64,000 bases of DNA from an uncultured Prevotellaceae bacterium (lineage in GTDB: Bacteria; Bacteroidota; Bacteroidia; Bacteroidales; Bacteroidaceae). The notes beneath the pieces are model-generated. The model was not told the DNA's origin. It saw only the letters and a list, made by a program, of their open reading frames with translations, and searched no databases. The stretch covers positions 34,406-98,405 of the forward strand of contig CAMHUU010000004.1 in NCBI GenBank assembly GCA_946188395.1, given 5' to 3'. How positions within the stretch are numbered: position 1 is the stretch's first letter; the number at the start of each line of letters is the position of its first letter. Shown here one piece after another: positions 29,849-37,530 of this stretch. Position numbers and translations under genes: made by a program.

Positions 29849-30841
29849 ATGGAACAGCCCATCATCGCCCCCATCAGCAAGGAAGTCCTCAAGAGTGAGT
29901 TGACGCCTGACAAGCAGTTGCGAATGACCAACAAAAGCAACAACGAGATCTACATCATCACGGCGCATAATGCGCCCAATGTGATGCAGGAGATTGGTCG
30001 ATTGCGTGAAATTGTTTTCCGCGAAGCCGGTGGTGGAACGGGCAAACCTTTGGATCTTGACGAGTTCGACACCTGCGAGAACTGTTATAAGCAGCTCATC
30101 GTCTGGAACCCGGAAGAGGAGGAGATTATCGGAGGTTATCGCTATCTGTTAGGATCCGATTGGCAGTACGACGCACAAGGGCAACCCATCTTGGCCACGA
30201 GCCACATGTTCCATTTCTCAGAGAAGTTCCTGAAGGACTATGCCCCCTGGACCGTAGAACTGGGACGTTCGTTCGTTTCCATTCCTTACCAGTCATCCAG
30301 GATGGGTGCTAAGAGTTTGTTTGCTCTCGACAACCTGTGGGATGGTTTGGGTGCACTGACCGTTATCCGTCCTTCCGTGAAATATTATTTTGGCAAGATG
30401 ACCATGTATCCCTCTTACATTCGTAAGGGACGCGATATGATTCTCTTCTTCCTCAAGAAACATTTCGACGACAAGGAACGACTGATAATCCCGATGAAAC
30501 CGCTGGAATTAGAAACCGACCCAGCTGAATTGGAAGCGCTCTTCAGCGGTACAACCTTCAAGGAAGACTACATGATTCTGAACCGCGAAATCCGTAAGTT
30601 AGGTTATAACATCCCACCGTTAGTAAATGCCTACATGGGGCTCTCGCCCACGATGAAACTTTTCGGCACAGCCATCAACTATGGTTTCGGTGATGTCGAG
30701 GAGACGGGCATTCTGATTGCTATCGACGAGATTTTTGAGAGCAAGCGTAAGCGCCATATCGACTCGTTCATCCAAGCACATCGCGAAGAGCTAGAGTTGA
30801 CTTCCGGCGCTAACAAGCTGATTTACAAGGACAAAGACTAA
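29849..30841 (+). CDS. glsB: GNAT-fold N-acyltransferase, probable glycine-lipid GlsB
   Basis: The 330-residue protein has the OlsB/hemolysin-like acyltransferase fold. An N-terminal block IGRLREIVFREAGGGTGKPLD(L)DEFD is followed by the ELGRSFVS core and a long C-terminal half. In Bacteroides the homologue condenses 3-hydroxy-fatty acyl-ACP with glycine to give an N-acyl glycine, completed by GlsA. Order glsA-glsB with a 28-bp heptamer spacer suggests co-transcription. The product lipids (glycine lipids, flavolipin/lipid 654 type if serine is added) are typical of Bacteroidetes. Function is inferred from family and pairing. Confidence 0.85.
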   Translation: MEQPIIAPISKEVLKSELTPDKQLRMTNKSNNEIYIITAHNAPNVMQEIGRLREIVFREAGGGTGKPLDLDEFDTCENCYKQLIVWNPEEEEIIGGYRYLLGSDWQYDAQGQPILATSHMFHFSEKFLKDYAPWTVELGRSFVSIPYQSSRMGAKSLFALDNLWDGLGALTVIRPSVKYYFGKMTMYPSYIRKGRDMILFFLKKHFDDKERLIIPMKPLELETDPAELEALFSGTTFKEDYMILNREIRKLGYNIPPLVNAYMGLSPTMKLFGTAINYGFGDVEETGILIAIDEIFESKRKRHIDSFIQAHREELELTSGANKLIYKDKD

Positions 30842-30853
30842 ACCCGTCAAAAC

Positions 30854-33094
30854 ATGCTACGACTTATCCTGTTAGGGGCTCTTACGCCCTTATTGGTGCA
30901 TGCCCAGCGCCTTGATAGTCTCCATCTCATGGTTGATGCAGAGACTTCAGACAATACCCCCTTCACGTTCCGTACCTTCCAAGAGGCTAGTACCCATTTC
31001 ATCGACGGCACCACCGTATACATCCGGCCTGGTGTCTACTGGATTGACGATCCCAACGACCCCACAGTTAAAGTAGGCAAGAACGGCCGAGAGCCCTTTG
31101 GCTTAGTCGTTCGCTGTCCCCGCTTAACCATCGTTGGAATGGGCGAAAAACCTCACGACGTCGTACTCGCTTCCCAACGTGGACAGACGCAGGGAGCCAT
31201 TGGCAATTTCACTATGTTCGACTTCTGGTGCGACACCCTCCGTGTCGAGAACGTCACCATGGGAAACTACTGTAATGTCGATCTCGTCTATCCTTTGAAC
31301 CCCGCCCTCAATCGGCCCAAACGCAGTGATGCCATTACCCAGGCCCATGTGGGGTACGTTCATGGAAAGAGTCTTGTCGCCAAGCGGGTACGTTTCATCA
31401 GCCGTCTCAACTTGAATCCATTGAATGGTGCCAGGAACTCATACTATGAGGATTGCCATTTCGAATGTACGGATGACGCTCTAAATGGAAGTGCCACCTA
31501 CCGCCATTGCGATTTCGATCTCTACGGACAAAAGCCATTCTGGAGCACCTTTGGTAAGGGGGCAATGTTCATCGACTGCGATTTCAATGTGAAGGGCGAG
31601 AATCGCGAGATGTATTTCTGCAAACAGGGCGGTCCCGTCACCGTCATCGACTGTCGCTACCACACACCTTCTGACAGTATTTATCTCAGTTGGACAGCCT
31701 ATCCGCAACCCTGGCTACGCTGTTATCAAAAGAACTTCACGCTGAATGGAAAGCCTTATCAGATTGGTATCCGCCGACCTCAGAACACCATCGTCCTACC
31801 CGACACTTCCCAGCTCATTTCACAGGGCATCCCCTATCTGAACATCAGTCAACACGAAGCAGAGTTGCGAACAGGCGATAATTCTTTGACACTCGTTTGC
31901 AGTGACACCAAACCGGTGAAATGGCGTGTAACAGACTATCATGAGCGTTATGTCACGCTGATACCTATAGGCAGAGATTCCGTACAGGTCATTCCCACGA
32001 ACCAAAGTGGTAAAACGGTCGATTTCTGCGTGATGGCCAGCACTTCAGATGGTCGAGAAGCAGCATGTCATCTGACGGTTCATCCGCGACTTTTGCCGGC
32101 ACCGACTTTTCTGCGCCAGCCAACGCTTCAACTCAAGAAAAACTCAGCACAACTTAGCTACGACCTCGACCTGCAAGACCGCTATGACGAGTCTGTGATT
32201 ATCTGGCTACGCGACGATATTCCCGTCAGCGTAGTCGAAGCCAATCCACTGGCAATGTGCTACCCTGAGTACAAGCTGTCCGATGCCGATAACGGCCACA
32301 GACTCAGTGCACTAATCATACCCAAGTTGCATGGCAGTCTGGCGGGTGACACCATCCGGGTGGATGCGTCAAAGATGATCAAGCGCCAAAAGAAAACAAA
32401 ACGTTTAGAGACCGATTTTCATGATTTTCCCTGTCAGTGGCAGTCACGGGTATTGCCTGGCTATTGGACCGTTGATGGCTATAAGCCTCAGGATACGGTA
32501 GAATTCCCATGGACGTTCGATTCTAAAAAGCCCATGTGGGAATACAAGGAAGGCTTCAACGGTGCCGTTGGAATGGGGCTCCTGCAAGCCCAACGTGGTG
32601 CCCGCATCATGTACACACCAACGGAGAAACGATATGGTGACATGCACCTGACGCTATTGGTAGACCCCACCAAGACCGCTGGTCAGGGTTTCGGTTCTGC
32701 CACAGGACAGTATATGGACGTCTGTTTGAAGTTCGACACCCGGACACTCACCGGCTATGGTCTCCGCATCATCCGAACCACGAAACATGCCAAGGCCGTC
32801 GACTTCTTGTTGGTAAAGTATGAGCATGGAAATATTACCCCACTAACAGAACCTGTTTCATCGACCTGTTATCGTACCGGATGCACCATTTCCATCGATT
32901 TCATCGGAAATCGGATGACCGCGCACGTCACGACGAAGACCCCGCAACCAGCAGGTTCTACCCTGCCCCATGAGGTGTCGCTTTCAGCTGATGTCGCTCC
33001 CAATACCTTTGGTGGTATCCACATCCAGCATACAGGCTCATCAGGTGGTGAAAGCACTACCATGCTCCACCACCTGAAAGTGGAGTGGGAATAG
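30854..33094 (+). CDS. Secreted pectin-lyase-fold (parallel beta-helix) protein with C-terminal beta-sandwich
   Basis: The 746 residues start with a signal peptide (1-17, ending VHAQ). Residues about 30-330 resemble pectinesterase/pectate-lyase-like beta-helices: a FRTFQEASTHFIDGTTVYIRPG opening, then regularly spaced VTMGNYCNVD, YYEDCHFEC, YRHCDFDLYG and FIDCDFNVKG strands. Catalytic residues of CE8 could not be assigned with certainty. An Ig-like region (about 370-500) and a lectin-like jelly roll (about 545-746) follow. No T9SS tail is seen. It starts 12 bp after glsB and may be its operon partner, or may read through. Probable role is polysaccharide binding or cleavage, unproven. Confidence 0.75.
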   Translation: MLRLILLGALTPLLVHAQRLDSLHLMVDAETSDNTPFTFRTFQEASTHFIDGTTVYIRPGVYWIDDPNDPTVKVGKNGREPFGLVVRCPRLTIVGMGEKPHDVVLASQRGQTQGAIGNFTMFDFWCDTLRVENVTMGNYCNVDLVYPLNPALNRPKRSDAITQAHVGYVHGKSLVAKRVRFISRLNLNPLNGARNSYYEDCHFECTDDALNGSATYRHCDFDLYGQKPFWSTFGKGAMFIDCDFNVKGENREMYFCKQGGPVTVIDCRYHTPSDSIYLSWTAYPQPWLRCYQKNFTLNGKPYQIGIRRPQNTIVLPDTSQLISQGIPYLNISQHEAELRTGDNSLTLVCSDTKPVKWRVTDYHERYVTLIPIGRDSVQVIPTNQSGKTVDFCVMASTSDGREAACHLTVHPRLLPAPTFLRQPTLQLKKNSAQLSYDLDLQDRYDESVIIWLRDDIPVSVVEANPLAMCYPEYKLSDADNGHRLSALIIPKLHGSLAGDTIRVDASKMIKRQKKTKRLETDFHDFPCQWQSRVLPGYWTVDGYKPQDTVEFPWTFDSKKPMWEYKEGFNGAVGMGLLQAQRGARIMYTPTEKRYGDMHLTLLVDPTKTAGQGFGSATGQYMDVCLKFDTRTLTGYGLRIIRTTKHAKAVDFLLVKYEHGNITPLTEPVSSTCYRTGCTISIDFIGNRMTAHVTTKTPQPAGSTLPHEVSLSADVAPNTFGGIHIQHTGSSGGESTTMLHHLKVEWE

Positions 33095-33106
33095 ATTCAA
33101 ATACGA

Positions 33107-34450
33107 TTAGATGATGGGCAGTGAGATGCCGTTGATCTTCTGATATACGTCGAGGGCATAGACGTCCGTCATGCCCGAGATATAGTCGATGACCGCCATG
33201 AGGCGTGTCTCGAGGTCGTCGGCATTGATGTCGTATTGCGACGACACGCGGCCTATGAGCTGCTGCGAATAGTAGCGTTCCGGATTCATCACCGCCTCCG
33301 TCATCTTGTCCATCAGCGTCGCCATAATCTGGTAACCCGAGAGTTCCACATCCAATACGGGACGGCTCTTGTAGATCTTCTCCACCGAGAGTTTCGCACA
33401 CCGCTTGTAGGCATCGCGCTGCATGGGACTGATATGGTCAATAAGACTGCCCTCGAAGGTTCCGTTCAGGATTTCCTCCTCATGCTCCACGAAAGTGTTG
33501 GCACACTCATTCTCCAGTTTACCGATGACACAGGCCCGCAGATAGACCACCTGTTCGTTCTCGTCCGTCAGCTGCTCGTCGATGATACGCTGTTGGATAC
33601 GTTGCTGCGTCTCCTCATCGAAGAAGTCGAGGAACAGTCGCGACACCGTTTCGTACGACAGGATCTTCAGTTTATGAGCATCCTCCAGGTCCATAATCTC
33701 ATAGCAGATATCATCTGCAGCCTCGACGAGATACACCAGCGGATGACGCACATAGCGCAAGGGCTCACCAGGTTTCGACGTGCAAATAATGCCCAATTCA
33801 TCGGCAATACGCTGGTAGTTCTCCTGTTCACTGATGAAGAAACCGAACTTCCCCTTCTTGCTGGGCGCCATCGACGAATAGGGGTACTTCACGATGCTGG
33901 CGATGGTAGAATACGTCATCACGAAGCCCCCAGGGCGGCGTCCTCGGAACTGGTGCGTCAACAGACGGAAGGCATTGGCATTACCCTCGAAGTGCGTGAT
34001 GTCCGACCAGAATGCCGGTGACACCTTTTCTTGCAGGAAGCGCCCAGCCCCCTCGGTAAAGAATGTCTGAATGGCCTTTTCGCCTGAGTGCCCGAAGGGC
34101 GGATTGCCCAGATCGTGGGCCAGACAGGCCGTAGACACGATTTGTCCGATTTCCTCGAACAGCGTACCACGCAGTTCTGGATGACGTTCCTTCATCAGTC
34201 GTCGTGCCACATCATTACCTAATGACATACCCACGCTGGCCACCTCGAGCGAGTGCGTCAGTCGGTTGTGCACAAAAACGCTGCCCGGCAACGGGAACAC
34301 CTGCGTCTTGTTCTGCAGTCGGCGGAACGGAGCCGAGAAAATCATGCGGTCGTAGTCGCGTTTAAACTCCGTGCGGTCGTCGTGTCGCTCTATATGACGA
34401 GACTCCTGTCCCAACCGCTTGTTCGATATCAGTTTTTTCCAATCCATCAT
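33107..34450 (-). CDS. dgt: Deoxyguanosinetriphosphate triphosphohydrolase-like HD protein
   Basis: This 447-residue HD-superfamily enzyme hydrolyses dNTPs to nucleoside and tripolyphosphate. Metal-binding residues are seen in HNRLTHSLEV (His66) and AHDLGNPPFGHSGE (His112, Asp113), and a later YLVEAADDICYEIMDLEDA block supplies the last Asp. The N-terminal RRLQNKTQVFPL is typical of Dgt. Its stop lies 12 bp from the convergent beta-helix gene, with no clear terminator between. An ATG one codon later (34447) is an equal alternative start. Confidence 0.93.
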   Translation of the reverse strand: MMDWKKLISNKRLGQESRHIERHDDRTEFKRDYDRMIFSAPFRRLQNKTQVFPLPGSVFVHNRLTHSLEVASVGMSLGNDVARRLMKERHPELRGTLFEEIGQIVSTACLAHDLGNPPFGHSGEKAIQTFFTEGAGRFLQEKVSPAFWSDITHFEGNANAFRLLTHQFRGRRPGGFVMTYSTIASIVKYPYSSMAPSKKGKFGFFISEQENYQRIADELGIICTSKPGEPLRYVRHPLVYLVEAADDICYEIMDLEDAHKLKILSYETVSRLFLDFFDEETQQRIQQRIIDEQLTDENEQVVYLRACVIGKLENECANTFVEHEEEILNGTFEGSLIDHISPMQRDAYKRCAKLSVEKIYKSRPVLDVELSGYQIMATLMDKMTEAVMNPERYYSQQLIGRVSSQYDINADDLETRLMAVIDYISGMTDVYALDVYQKINGISLPII

Positions 34451-34464
34451 ATATCGTTCTTTTA

Positions 34465-34499
34465 ATTAGCAATGAGTAATTAGTAATGAGTAATTATGA
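34465..34499 (-). repeat. Heptamer spacer between the HhH gene and dgt
   Basis: On the plus strand ATTAGCA, ATGAGTA, ATTAGTA, ATGAGTA, ATTATGA: five 7-bp units occupy most of the 64-bp gap. Confidence 0.75.
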
Positions 34500-34514
34500 T
34501 TACCTCTTTAGCAT

Positions 34515-35432
34515 TCAATATTCAACGTATGGTGTCAATTTCTTTATGACCTCTGGCGGGAAGTCCTTCGAGAGGCGCAAGTCCTCCAAGCTTTTGATAG
34601 GTCCGTGCAAGCGGCGATAGTCCACGATGGTCTTGGCCATGTAATAGTTGATGTACGGGTGCTTGCGCAGCTCCTGCAGACTGAGACGGTTGACGTTCAA
34701 CTTCTTGGGCGAGGCGTGTTGTATCACGAAATACTTCTTCGCCTCTTGTGGGAAGTTCTCGATCTCGTCCAGCTGGTCGACGCTGACATAGCCCCCCAGC
34801 CACTTTCCGCGGCGCACAATCTCTTTGGCGTAGTATGGTCCGATGCCAGGCACTCGCCGCAGTTCCATCGTATCGGCGGTATTGAGGGCGACATGTTCAT
34901 TTTCGCCGATTTTAACGGGATATTGCAGTGTAGAATCTCTTCCCTCACTGACGGTTTTTCTGTCAACCGCTTCGTTCGCATTCCCTCTGTTTCCTACCAG
35001 AGTGGATGCGGGCAGATAGTCTTTCGAGATTCGGATATAGGGTTCCAGCTCGCGGTATTGCTTGACGGTCAGTCCGTAGATTTGGGCGAAGTCCTCTTTT
35101 TTGCGATAGATGCCGCCATGGGCACGGTATTTGTAGATGTTCCTTACCTGCCAGGGTTGCAGGCCCAAGCGCAGCAGCTGCGTGCTGTCGGCCGTGTTAG
35201 GGTCGAAGGGGAAGCGTTCGACGGCTTGCGAGGGGACTGCGTAGTAAGGAGAGGAGTTTTTGGTAGGGTCAGTAGGGGAGGTAGGTGTGGTAGGTATAGA
35301 GAGACCAGAGTCGCTGGGGGCAATGGCGTTCGTGGTGTCTGGGGCTGTCTCGCCGCCAAGCCAGAGGCCCAGCAGTGCCAGCAGTCCGACACACACTGCT
35401 CCCAATGCTATCCTACGGTCGTTCCTGTTCAT
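34515..35432 (-). CDS. Membrane-anchored triple helix-hairpin-helix (ComEA-like) protein
   Basis: The 305 residues begin with one membrane segment (about 8-26), then a Pro/Thr/Ser-rich linker (30-70) and three ComEA-like HhH units. These are FDPNTADSTQLLRLGLQPWQ (about 75), VALNTADTMELRRVPGIGP (about 180) and LNVNRLSLQELRKHPYIN (about 245). HhH modules bind DNA non-specifically in ComEA. In Bacteroidetes such proteins are common, and a role in DNA uptake or processing is only inferred. It starts 7 bp after the symporter stop, so the two are co-transcribed. Confidence 0.85.
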   Translation of the reverse strand: MNRNDRRIALGAVCVGLLALLGLWLGGETAPDTTNAIAPSDSGLSIPTTPTSPTDPTKNSSPYYAVPSQAVERFPFDPNTADSTQLLRLGLQPWQVRNIYKYRAHGGIYRKKEDFAQIYGLTVKQYRELEPYIRISKDYLPASTLVGNRGNANEAVDRKTVSEGRDSTLQYPVKIGENEHVALNTADTMELRRVPGIGPYYAKEIVRRGKWLGGYVSVDQLDEIENFPQEAKKYFVIQHASPKKLNVNRLSLQELRKHPYINYYMAKTIVDYRRLHGPIKSLEDLRLSKDFPPEVIKKLTPYVEY

Positions 35433-35439
35433 TGCTCAT

Positions 35440-36819
35440 TTAATTCAGCAGTCCCAACTGATGTAGGAAGATGAACAGGATGGCCAGGGGGCAGATGTAC
35501 TTCACGAGGAAGATGTAGAGGTGGAAGAAGCGTCCGCGCAGTGTTCCCCAGTTGGTAAACTCGTCGCGTACCACCTGATGCGGCACCGACCAGCCTATAA
35601 AGATACATGTCAGGAATCCCACGATGGGCAGGAATATCTGTCCTGTGACGAAGTCGAAGCAGTCGAACAGCGTCTTGCCCCATGCCGTCAGTCCGTCGAC
35701 AGCGCCCAGCGACAGCGAGCAGAATGTCCCGATGATGATGGTAGTTACCGTCACGATGAATGCCGCCTTTTTACGGGTGATGACCAGTTCCTCATGCAGG
35801 AAAGCCGTCGACACCTCGTGCAGCGAGATCAGCGAGGTCAGTGCTGCCAGCGTCAGCAGGGCGAAGAACACCAGCGAGATGATGTACCCCAATGCCGGAA
35901 CACCTGCAAAGGCCTGTTGGAACACGTTTGGCAGCGTGATAAATACCAGCGAGGCCCCCGAGTCGGGGTTCACCCCTACGGAGAAGGCTGCAGGGAATAT
36001 CATCAGGCCAGCGAGGATAGCCACCAGACAGTCGATGATGGCAATCTGCGATGCCGATTTTGTCAGGTTCGTTTCCCTTGCGAAGTAGCTAGCATACGTA
36101 CACAGGCACCCCATGGCGATGCTCAGCGAGTAGAACGCCTGTCCCAGGGCGCCCAGGAACACATCACTATTGATTTTCGAGAAGTCCGGTTTGAAGAGGA
36201 AGTCGATGCCCTTCTCGGCCCCGGGGAGCATGCACGACGCCACCACGATGACCAGTAACAATATAAATAAAGTAGGCATCATCACCTTCGAGGCCCGTTC
36301 GATGCCGTCGCGCACGCCCTTTTCGATGATCAGGTACGTCAGTCCCAGCATGATGACCGTCCATAGCACCGGTTTCACGGGGTCGCTGCTCAGGCTGACA
36401 AAATACTCCTTAAAGTACTCCGGCGAGCCCGTCATGTGACCAATGAGCGATGCCCAGATATACTGTCCGCACCATCCTGCCACCACGGCATAGTAGCCCG
36501 TGATGAGGAATCCCGTCAGCACGCCCATATAGCCAATGATGGCCCATGGCGTGCCACCTGCCATCTTGCGATAGGCCCGGGCCGTATTGGCCCGTCCGTG
36601 ACGTCCCACGATGAATTCGCTGATCATACAGGGAATGCCCAGCAGCAGCACACACACCACATAGATGATGATGAACACGGCGCCGCCATTCTGTCCCGTC
36701 ATATATGGAAAGCGCCATACGTTCCCCAGGCCCACTGCCGAACCCGCCGTTGCCAGGATGACACCCAGCTGGCTTCCGAACTTGGCCCTTTTCAGTTTTG
36801 ACATCTCATTTTTGCTCAT
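35440..36819 (-). CDS. Sodium-dependent neurotransmitter:sodium symporter (NSS) family transporter
   Basis: The 459 residues contain 11-12 membrane segments with the LeuT fold. TM1 carries the unwound GSAVGLGNVWRFPY motif that forms the sodium and substrate sites, followed by QNGGAVFIIIY. Such proteins import amino acids with sodium at the inner membrane; the substrate is not evident. The frame is open to a TTG at 36831, but this lies inside a -7 promoter element, so the ATG at 36819 is chosen; 36804 is a further alternative with a better leader length. Confidence 0.9.
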   Translation of the reverse strand: MSKNEMSKLKRAKFGSQLGVILATAGSAVGLGNVWRFPYMTGQNGGAVFIIIYVVCVLLLGIPCMISEFIVGRHGRANTARAYRKMAGGTPWAIIGYMGVLTGFLITGYYAVVAGWCGQYIWASLIGHMTGSPEYFKEYFVSLSSDPVKPVLWTVIMLGLTYLIIEKGVRDGIERASKVMMPTLFILLLVIVVASCMLPGAEKGIDFLFKPDFSKINSDVFLGALGQAFYSLSIAMGCLCTYASYFARETNLTKSASQIAIIDCLVAILAGLMIFPAAFSVGVNPDSGASLVFITLPNVFQQAFAGVPALGYIISLVFFALLTLAALTSLISLHEVSTAFLHEELVITRKKAAFIVTVTTIIIGTFCSLSLGAVDGLTAWGKTLFDCFDFVTGQIFLPIVGFLTCIFIGWSVPHQVVRDEFTNWGTLRGRFFHLYIFLVKYICPLAILFIFLHQLGLLN

Positions 36820-36828
36820 AATCGCTTG

Positions 36829-36836
36829 CAAAGATA
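36829..36836 (-). promoter_or_regulatory. -7 element of the symporter gene
   Basis: CAAAGATA on the plus strand is TATCTTTG on the minus strand, 9 bp before the ATG at 36819 and 24 bp before the alternative ATG at 36804. The heptamer array 36843-36870 fills the usual -33 region. Confidence 0.6.
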
Positions 36837-36842
36837 CAAAAA

Positions 36843-36870
36843 ACTCTAAACTCTAGATACTAAACTCTAA
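36843..36870. repeat. Heptamer array between divergent promoters
   Basis: ACTCTAA, ACTCTAG, ATACTAA, ACTCTAA: four 7-bp units between the symporter -7 element and the divergent TACCTTTG element. Confidence 0.7.
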
Positions 36871-36879
36871 ACTTTTTCT

Positions 36880-36887
36880 TACCTTTG
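36880..36887 (+). promoter_or_regulatory. -7 element of the vanZ-like gene
   Basis: TACCTTTG matches TAnnTTTG, 18 bp before the ATG at 36906. An upstream in-frame TTG at 36885 lies inside the element and is rejected as a start. Confidence 0.6.
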
Positions 36888-36905
36888 CACCCAAAATCAG
36901 ATAAT

Positions 36906-37331
36906 ATGACGCAAAAAACTCATTTCTCATTCCTCATTCCTCATTCCACATTTAGAAAGTACCCACTTTCTATCTGCTGTATCGTCCTTATCTGGATTCT
37001 GTCGCTGACCCCCATATTCCCTGAGACGCCGTTCGACGATGTGGCGTTTATCGACAAGTGGACCCACCTGGTGATGTATGGCGGCACGTGCAGCGTCATC
37101 TGGATAGAATACTTGCGCAGCCACACCCGTCTCGATTACGAGAAGCTGTTCTTCTGGGCTTTCCTGATGCCCATTCTGATGAGCGGACTGTTGGAACTGC
37201 TACAGGCCTATTGTACCGGTGGTCATCGCAATGGCGACTGGCTCGACTTCGCCGCCAACTCCGTAGGTGTCACCTTAGGGGCAGTGTTTGGGCTGTTGCT
37301 GAATCTTCTGGTTTTTAAGAAGGGGAAGTAG
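36906..37331 (+). CDS. VanZ-like membrane protein
   Basis: The 141 residues contain four membrane segments and the VanZ-family core: KYPLSICCIVLIWILSL, DKWTHLVMYGG, GLLELLQAY and GDWLDFAANSVGVTLG. The DKWTH and GDWLDFAANSVG blocks are typical of the short Bacteroidetes proteins of this family, whose function is unknown. Residues 5-14 are translated from four 7-bp repeats. The conserved family sequence begins just after them, so the repeat supplies an unusual N-terminal extension. The divergent neighbour is the NSS transporter. Confidence 0.85.
   Translation: MTQKTHFSFLIPHSTFRKYPLSICCIVLIWILSLTPIFPETPFDDVAFIDKWTHLVMYGGTCSVIWIEYLRSHTRLDYEKLFFWAFLMPILMSGLLELLQAYCTGGHRNGDWLDFAANSVGVTLGAVFGLLLNLLVFKKGK
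36919..36946 (+). repeat. Heptamer array in the vanZ-like N-terminus
   Basis: CTCATTT, CTCATTC, CTCATTC, CTCATTC: four nearly perfect 7-bp units, codons 5-14 of the vanZ-like gene. With four units the downstream frame is open from the ATG at 36906. Confidence 0.85.
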
Positions 37332-37392
37332 GGTAAGTAGGGAAAGGTAGGTTTGAGTAGGTTAAAGTAGGTAAAAGTAGGTTGAGGTAGGA
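37328..37392. repeat. GTAGG decamer repeats
   Basis: GTAGG recurs at roughly 10-bp intervals (AGTAGGTTTG, AGTAGGTTAA, AGTAGGTAAA, AGTAGGTTGA) right after the vanZ-like stop codon. Confidence 0.7.
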
Positions 37393-37399
37393 AGACGAT

Positions 37400-37465
37400 A
37401 GCGTTAGGGTAGCGAGACAGTAGCGTTAGGGTAGCAAGACAGTAGCGTTAGGGTAGCAAGACGAT
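37400..37465. repeat. Three 22-bp tandem repeats
   Basis: Units at 37400-37421, 37422-37443 and 37444-37465 share AGCGTTAGGGTAGC and differ at only a few places. They are adjacent without spacers, so this is not a CRISPR array. Confidence 0.8.
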
Positions 37466-37488
37466 AGCAAGACGAGAAGAATACTAAA

Positions 37489-37519
37489 AAAGAAGGAGGG
37501 TTGCTCGCCCTCCTTCTTT
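37489..37519. terminator. Bidirectional terminator between the vanZ-like gene and the giant gene
   Basis: A 12-bp stem (AAAGAAGGAGGG with CCCTCCTTCTTT) around a 7-nt loop is flanked by an A run on the left and T-rich sequence on the right. It should end both the plus-strand vanZ-like transcript and the minus-strand giant-gene transcript. Confidence 0.85.
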
Positions 37520-37530
37520 CTTGTTGGTTA

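Noticed and set aside
36885..36905. TTG start seven codons upstream in the vanZ-like frame
   Set aside because: The TTG is part of TACCTTTG, the -7 element; the ATG at 36906 follows at a normal distance.
37400..37465. Possible CRISPR array
   Set aside because: The 22-bp units are directly adjacent with no spacers and no cas genes are in the window.
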